Positions 6,450 through 8,101 of a stretch of DNA of 8,101 nt are shown piece by piece; the stretch's first letter is position 1; every line of letters starts with the position of its first letter. This DNA comes from DATFGK01 sp046712825 (GTDB lineage: Bacteria; Actinomycetota; AC-67). The DNA lies in the NCBI GenBank assembly GCA_046712825.1, contig JBKKCR010000284.1, positions 1 through 8,101 on the forward strand, written 5' to 3'. The notes beneath the pieces were generated by a model. That model worked only from the letters and a program-made list of their open reading frames with translations. It ran no database searches and was not told where the DNA came from. The position numbers were made by a program, and so were the translations under genes.

Positions 6450-7610
6450 CTAGCCCATCCCAACGCCTTGCTGGCGCTGATAGCTCTTCCCTTCGGTGAG
6501 GAACGACGGCGCGACGGAGACCTCCACCCGCTGGAACTCGCGGATGTTCTGGTAGCCGCAGGTCGCCATCGACTCTCGGAGAGCGCCGAAGAGATTCATC
6601 GTGCCGTCGTTGACCGGCGCCGGTCCGAGCAAGATCTCCTTCATGGTTCCGACGGTCTTTGTCTTCACGCGGGCGCCGCGCGGCAGATCCGGGTGGAACG
6701 TCGCCATGCCCCAGTGATAGCCGCGGCCCGGCGACTCCGACGCGCGGGTCAGCGGCGAACCGATCATCACGGCATCCGCACCGCACGCGATCGCCTTGGC
6801 GATGTCGCCGCCGGTTCGCATCCCGCCGTCGGCGATGACGTGAACGTAGCGGCCAGTCTCTTGCAGGTGGCGCATCCGCGCGCCGGCCGCGTCGGCGATC
6901 GCCGTCGCCTGCGGAACGCCGATCCCGAGAACCCCGCGCGTCGTGCACGCGGCGCCGGGCCCGACACCGACGAGGATCCCCGCGGCTCCCGTGCGCATGA
7001 GATGCAGCGCCGTCTCGAACGAGGCGCACCCGCCGACGATCACCGGAAGGTCGTACGAGGCGATGAACTGCTTGAGGTTGAGCGGCTCGACCTGGGTCGA
7101 GACGTGCTCGGCCGACACGACGGTCCCCTGGATCACGAGGATGTCGAGCTCGGCTTCCAACGCGAGCTTGTGGTAACGCTCGACCCGCTGGGGGGTGAGC
7201 GAGGCGGCGGCGGTGACTCCCGCTTCCTTGATCTCGCGGATGCGCTTGCCGATCAGCTCTTCCTTGATCGGCTCGCTGTAGATCTCTTGCATGCGCTTGG
7301 TGGCTTTGTCTTCGGTGAGCGTGGCGATCTCCTCGTAGACCGAGGTGGGATCGTCGTAACGGCTCCACAGCCCTTCGAGGTTCAGGACGGCGAGCCCGCC
7401 GAGGCGGCCGATCTCGACGGCCGTCTGGGGTGAGACGGCGGCGTCCATCGCACTGGCCGCGAGCGGGAGCTCGAAGCGGAACGCGTCGATCTCCCAGGAG
7501 ACGTCCACGTCGGCCCGGTCACGGGTGCGTCGCGAGGGCACGATCGAGATGTCGTCGAAGCCGTACGCCCGCCGCCCGCTCTTACCGATGCCGATCTCTA
7601 CTTCTGCCAT
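6450..7610 (-). CDS. guaB3: GuaB3 family IMP dehydrogenase-related protein
   Basis: This is a 386-residue TIM-barrel protein of the IMPDH/GMP reductase family. It begins with EIGIGKSGRRAYGFDDI, as in other actinobacterial GuaB3 proteins. The catalytic loop is GPGAACTTR with C222. The phosphate-binding segment is IADGGMRTGGDIAKA (about 259-273), followed by GADAVMIGSPLTRASESPG. There is no CBS insertion, unlike canonical GuaB of about 480-500 residues, and I see no RYFQ-type flap motif near the end; instead it has YHWGMATFHP and a conserved-looking FGALRESMATCGYQ. Canonical IMPDH oxidises IMP to XMP. The reaction of actinobacterial GuaB3 is, to my knowledge, not settled. The ATG start is fixed by GGAGG six bases upstream, which rules out the 18-codon longer form starting at 7664. 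Its neighbourhood includes guaA, consistent with a role in guanine nucleotide supply. Confidence 0.93.
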   Translation of the reverse strand: MAEVEIGIGKSGRRAYGFDDISIVPSRRTRDRADVDVSWEIDAFRFELPLAASAMDAAVSPQTAVEIGRLGGLAVLNLEGLWSRYDDPTSVYEEIATLTEDKATKRMQEIYSEPIKEELIGKRIREIKEAGVTAAASLTPQRVERYHKLALEAELDILVIQGTVVSAEHVSTQVEPLNLKQFIASYDLPVIVGGCASFETALHLMRTGAAGILVGVGPGAACTTRGVLGIGVPQATAIADAAGARMRHLQETGRYVHVIADGGMRTGGDIAKAIACGADAVMIGSPLTRASESPGRGYHWGMATFHPDLPRGARVKTKTVGTMKEILLGPAPVNDGTMNLFGALRESMATCGYQNIREFQRVEVSVAPSFLTEGKSYQRQQGVGMG

Positions 7611-7616
7611 CCGTTT

Positions 7617-7621
7617 CCTCC
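7617..7621 (-). promoter_or_regulatory. Strong ribosome binding site for guaB3
   Basis: GGAGG on the minus strand lies six bases before the ATG at 7608-7610. It is the best ribosome binding site in the window and decides between this start and an upstream in-frame one at 7664. The 81-bp gap to the previous gene shows no clear terminator; TACGCT about 40 bases before the ATG could be a -10 element but has no convincing -35 partner. Confidence 0.85.
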
Positions 7622-7691
7622 CCCGCCGTGCGCGATCCGCCTGGGAAATAGCGTATCGGACCAAGGTGGGCGATGCAGGGGCGGGAAAACC

Positions 7692-8101
7692 TCAGCTCAG
7701 CCCGAGCTCCTCGCGCCGCTTCTTTGGGAGCATCGAGATCTGATCCTGGTTGGCGCGCAGCGCCTCTGGCCCGTAGCCGGCGATCGCCGCGTTCAATCTC
7801 TCGGCGAGCGGCGCCTTGGAAGACGCGTACGCCTCGAGCAGCCCACCGAGCGCCTTGTCGCTTCCGACGGCGTTCAGCCCCAGGGCCAGCGCCCCGAGCG
7901 CCTCCCCGCTCCGGCCGCCGCGCTTCTCCTCGAACGCCGCCGCAACGGCGGCCCGAACCTCTTCGTGCTCCCGGACCGATCGCAGGATCTCGAGGCCGAC
8001 GTCGAGCTTCGCCTCTGAGACCTTCGCATCGGCTAGGAGCAGGTCGAGCGCGACACGCGCGCGACGGACCGCTGCTCCGCGCGGGAATGCCCTGGCGGGA
8101 G
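7692..8101 (-). CDS. C-terminal part of an alanine-rich helical protein, unknown function (partial)
   Basis: An open frame runs in from the window end for 135 codons and stops at TGA 7692-7694. No usable ATG or GTG start occurs in it apart from a late internal Met, so the gene starts outside the window. GC-rich third codon positions and the same strand as its neighbours support it as real. I recognise no family. The visible part is rich in Ala, Leu, Glu and Arg and reads as consecutive amphipathic helices (for example ARVALDLLLADAKV, EVRAAVAAAFEEK, DKALGGLLEAYASS), ending in a basic-acidic tail KKRREELGLS. The spacing of the helices recalls HEAT-like alpha-solenoid repeats, but this is only an impression. 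No membrane segment or catalytic motif is visible. The stop is 81 bases before the guaB3 start, so readthrough into guaB3 is possible. Confidence 0.7.
   Translation of the reverse strand, partial: PARAFPRGAAVRRARVALDLLLADAKVSEAKLDVGLEILRSVREHEEVRAAVAAAFEEKRGGRSGEALGALALGLNAVGSDKALGGLLEAYASSKAPLAERLNAAIAGYGPEALRANQDQISMLPKKRREELGLS

Noticed and set aside
6431..6463. TTG start giving 11 extra residues on the lipoprotein
   Set aside because: It would overlap the guaB3 end and place charged residues before the signal peptide; the ATG at 6428-6430 puts the lipobox cysteine at position 17, as expected.
6195..7433. Plus-strand 412-codon open frame opposite guaB3 and the lipoprotein gene
   Set aside because: Antisense shadow of two well-supported genes, rich in Arg and Asp/His, with no recognisable domain and no ribosome binding site.
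7611..7664. Upstream start adding 18 residues to GuaB3
   Set aside because: GGAGG lies six bases before the internal ATG, and known GuaB3 proteins begin at the equivalent of that residue.

Overview
All seven genes in this 8.1 kb window, five complete or near-complete enzymes and regulators plus two cut by the window ends and one more short regulator (eight coding regions in total), lie on the minus strand. Base composition is very GC-rich, codons end mostly in G or C, and GTG starts are used. Together with a GuaB3-type IMP dehydrogenase relative and a subtilase with a Trp-rich pentad tail, this suggests a member of the Actinomycetota, probably an uncultured lineage. That placement is an inference from gene content, not from a marker gene.

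In the direction of transcription (high to low coordinates) the layout is: (1) the 3' part of an alanine-rich helical protein of unknown function, cut at the window end; (2) guaB3, a CBS-less IMPDH/GMPR-family enzyme with a strong ribosome binding site; (3) a lipoprotein with a zinc-metalloprotease motif, 19 bases after guaB3; (4) a perfect 8-bp hairpin that probably ends that unit; (5) a single-domain CheY-like response regulator; (6) a 150-bp gap rich in inverted repeats; (7) an exported or membrane-anchored S8 subtilisin-like protease whose last 47 residues carry a tryptophan every fifth residue; (8) a membrane histidine kinase whose GTG start lies one base after the protease stop codon; (9) guaA, GMP synthase, 31 bases further on; and (10) the first 42 codons of a probable DUF2207 membrane protein.

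Two themes are interleaved. Guanine nucleotide metabolism (guaB3, guaA) flanks an envelope signalling and proteolysis block: lipoprotein metalloprotease, response regulator, subtilase and sensor kinase. The tightest linkage is subtilase to kinase, which suggests coupled translation and perhaps a functional link between proteolysis outside the membrane and the sensor. The kinase and the response regulator, separated only by the subtilase gene, are plausible partners in one phosphotransfer system. No RNA genes, insertion sequences, CRISPR arrays or attachment sites were seen.
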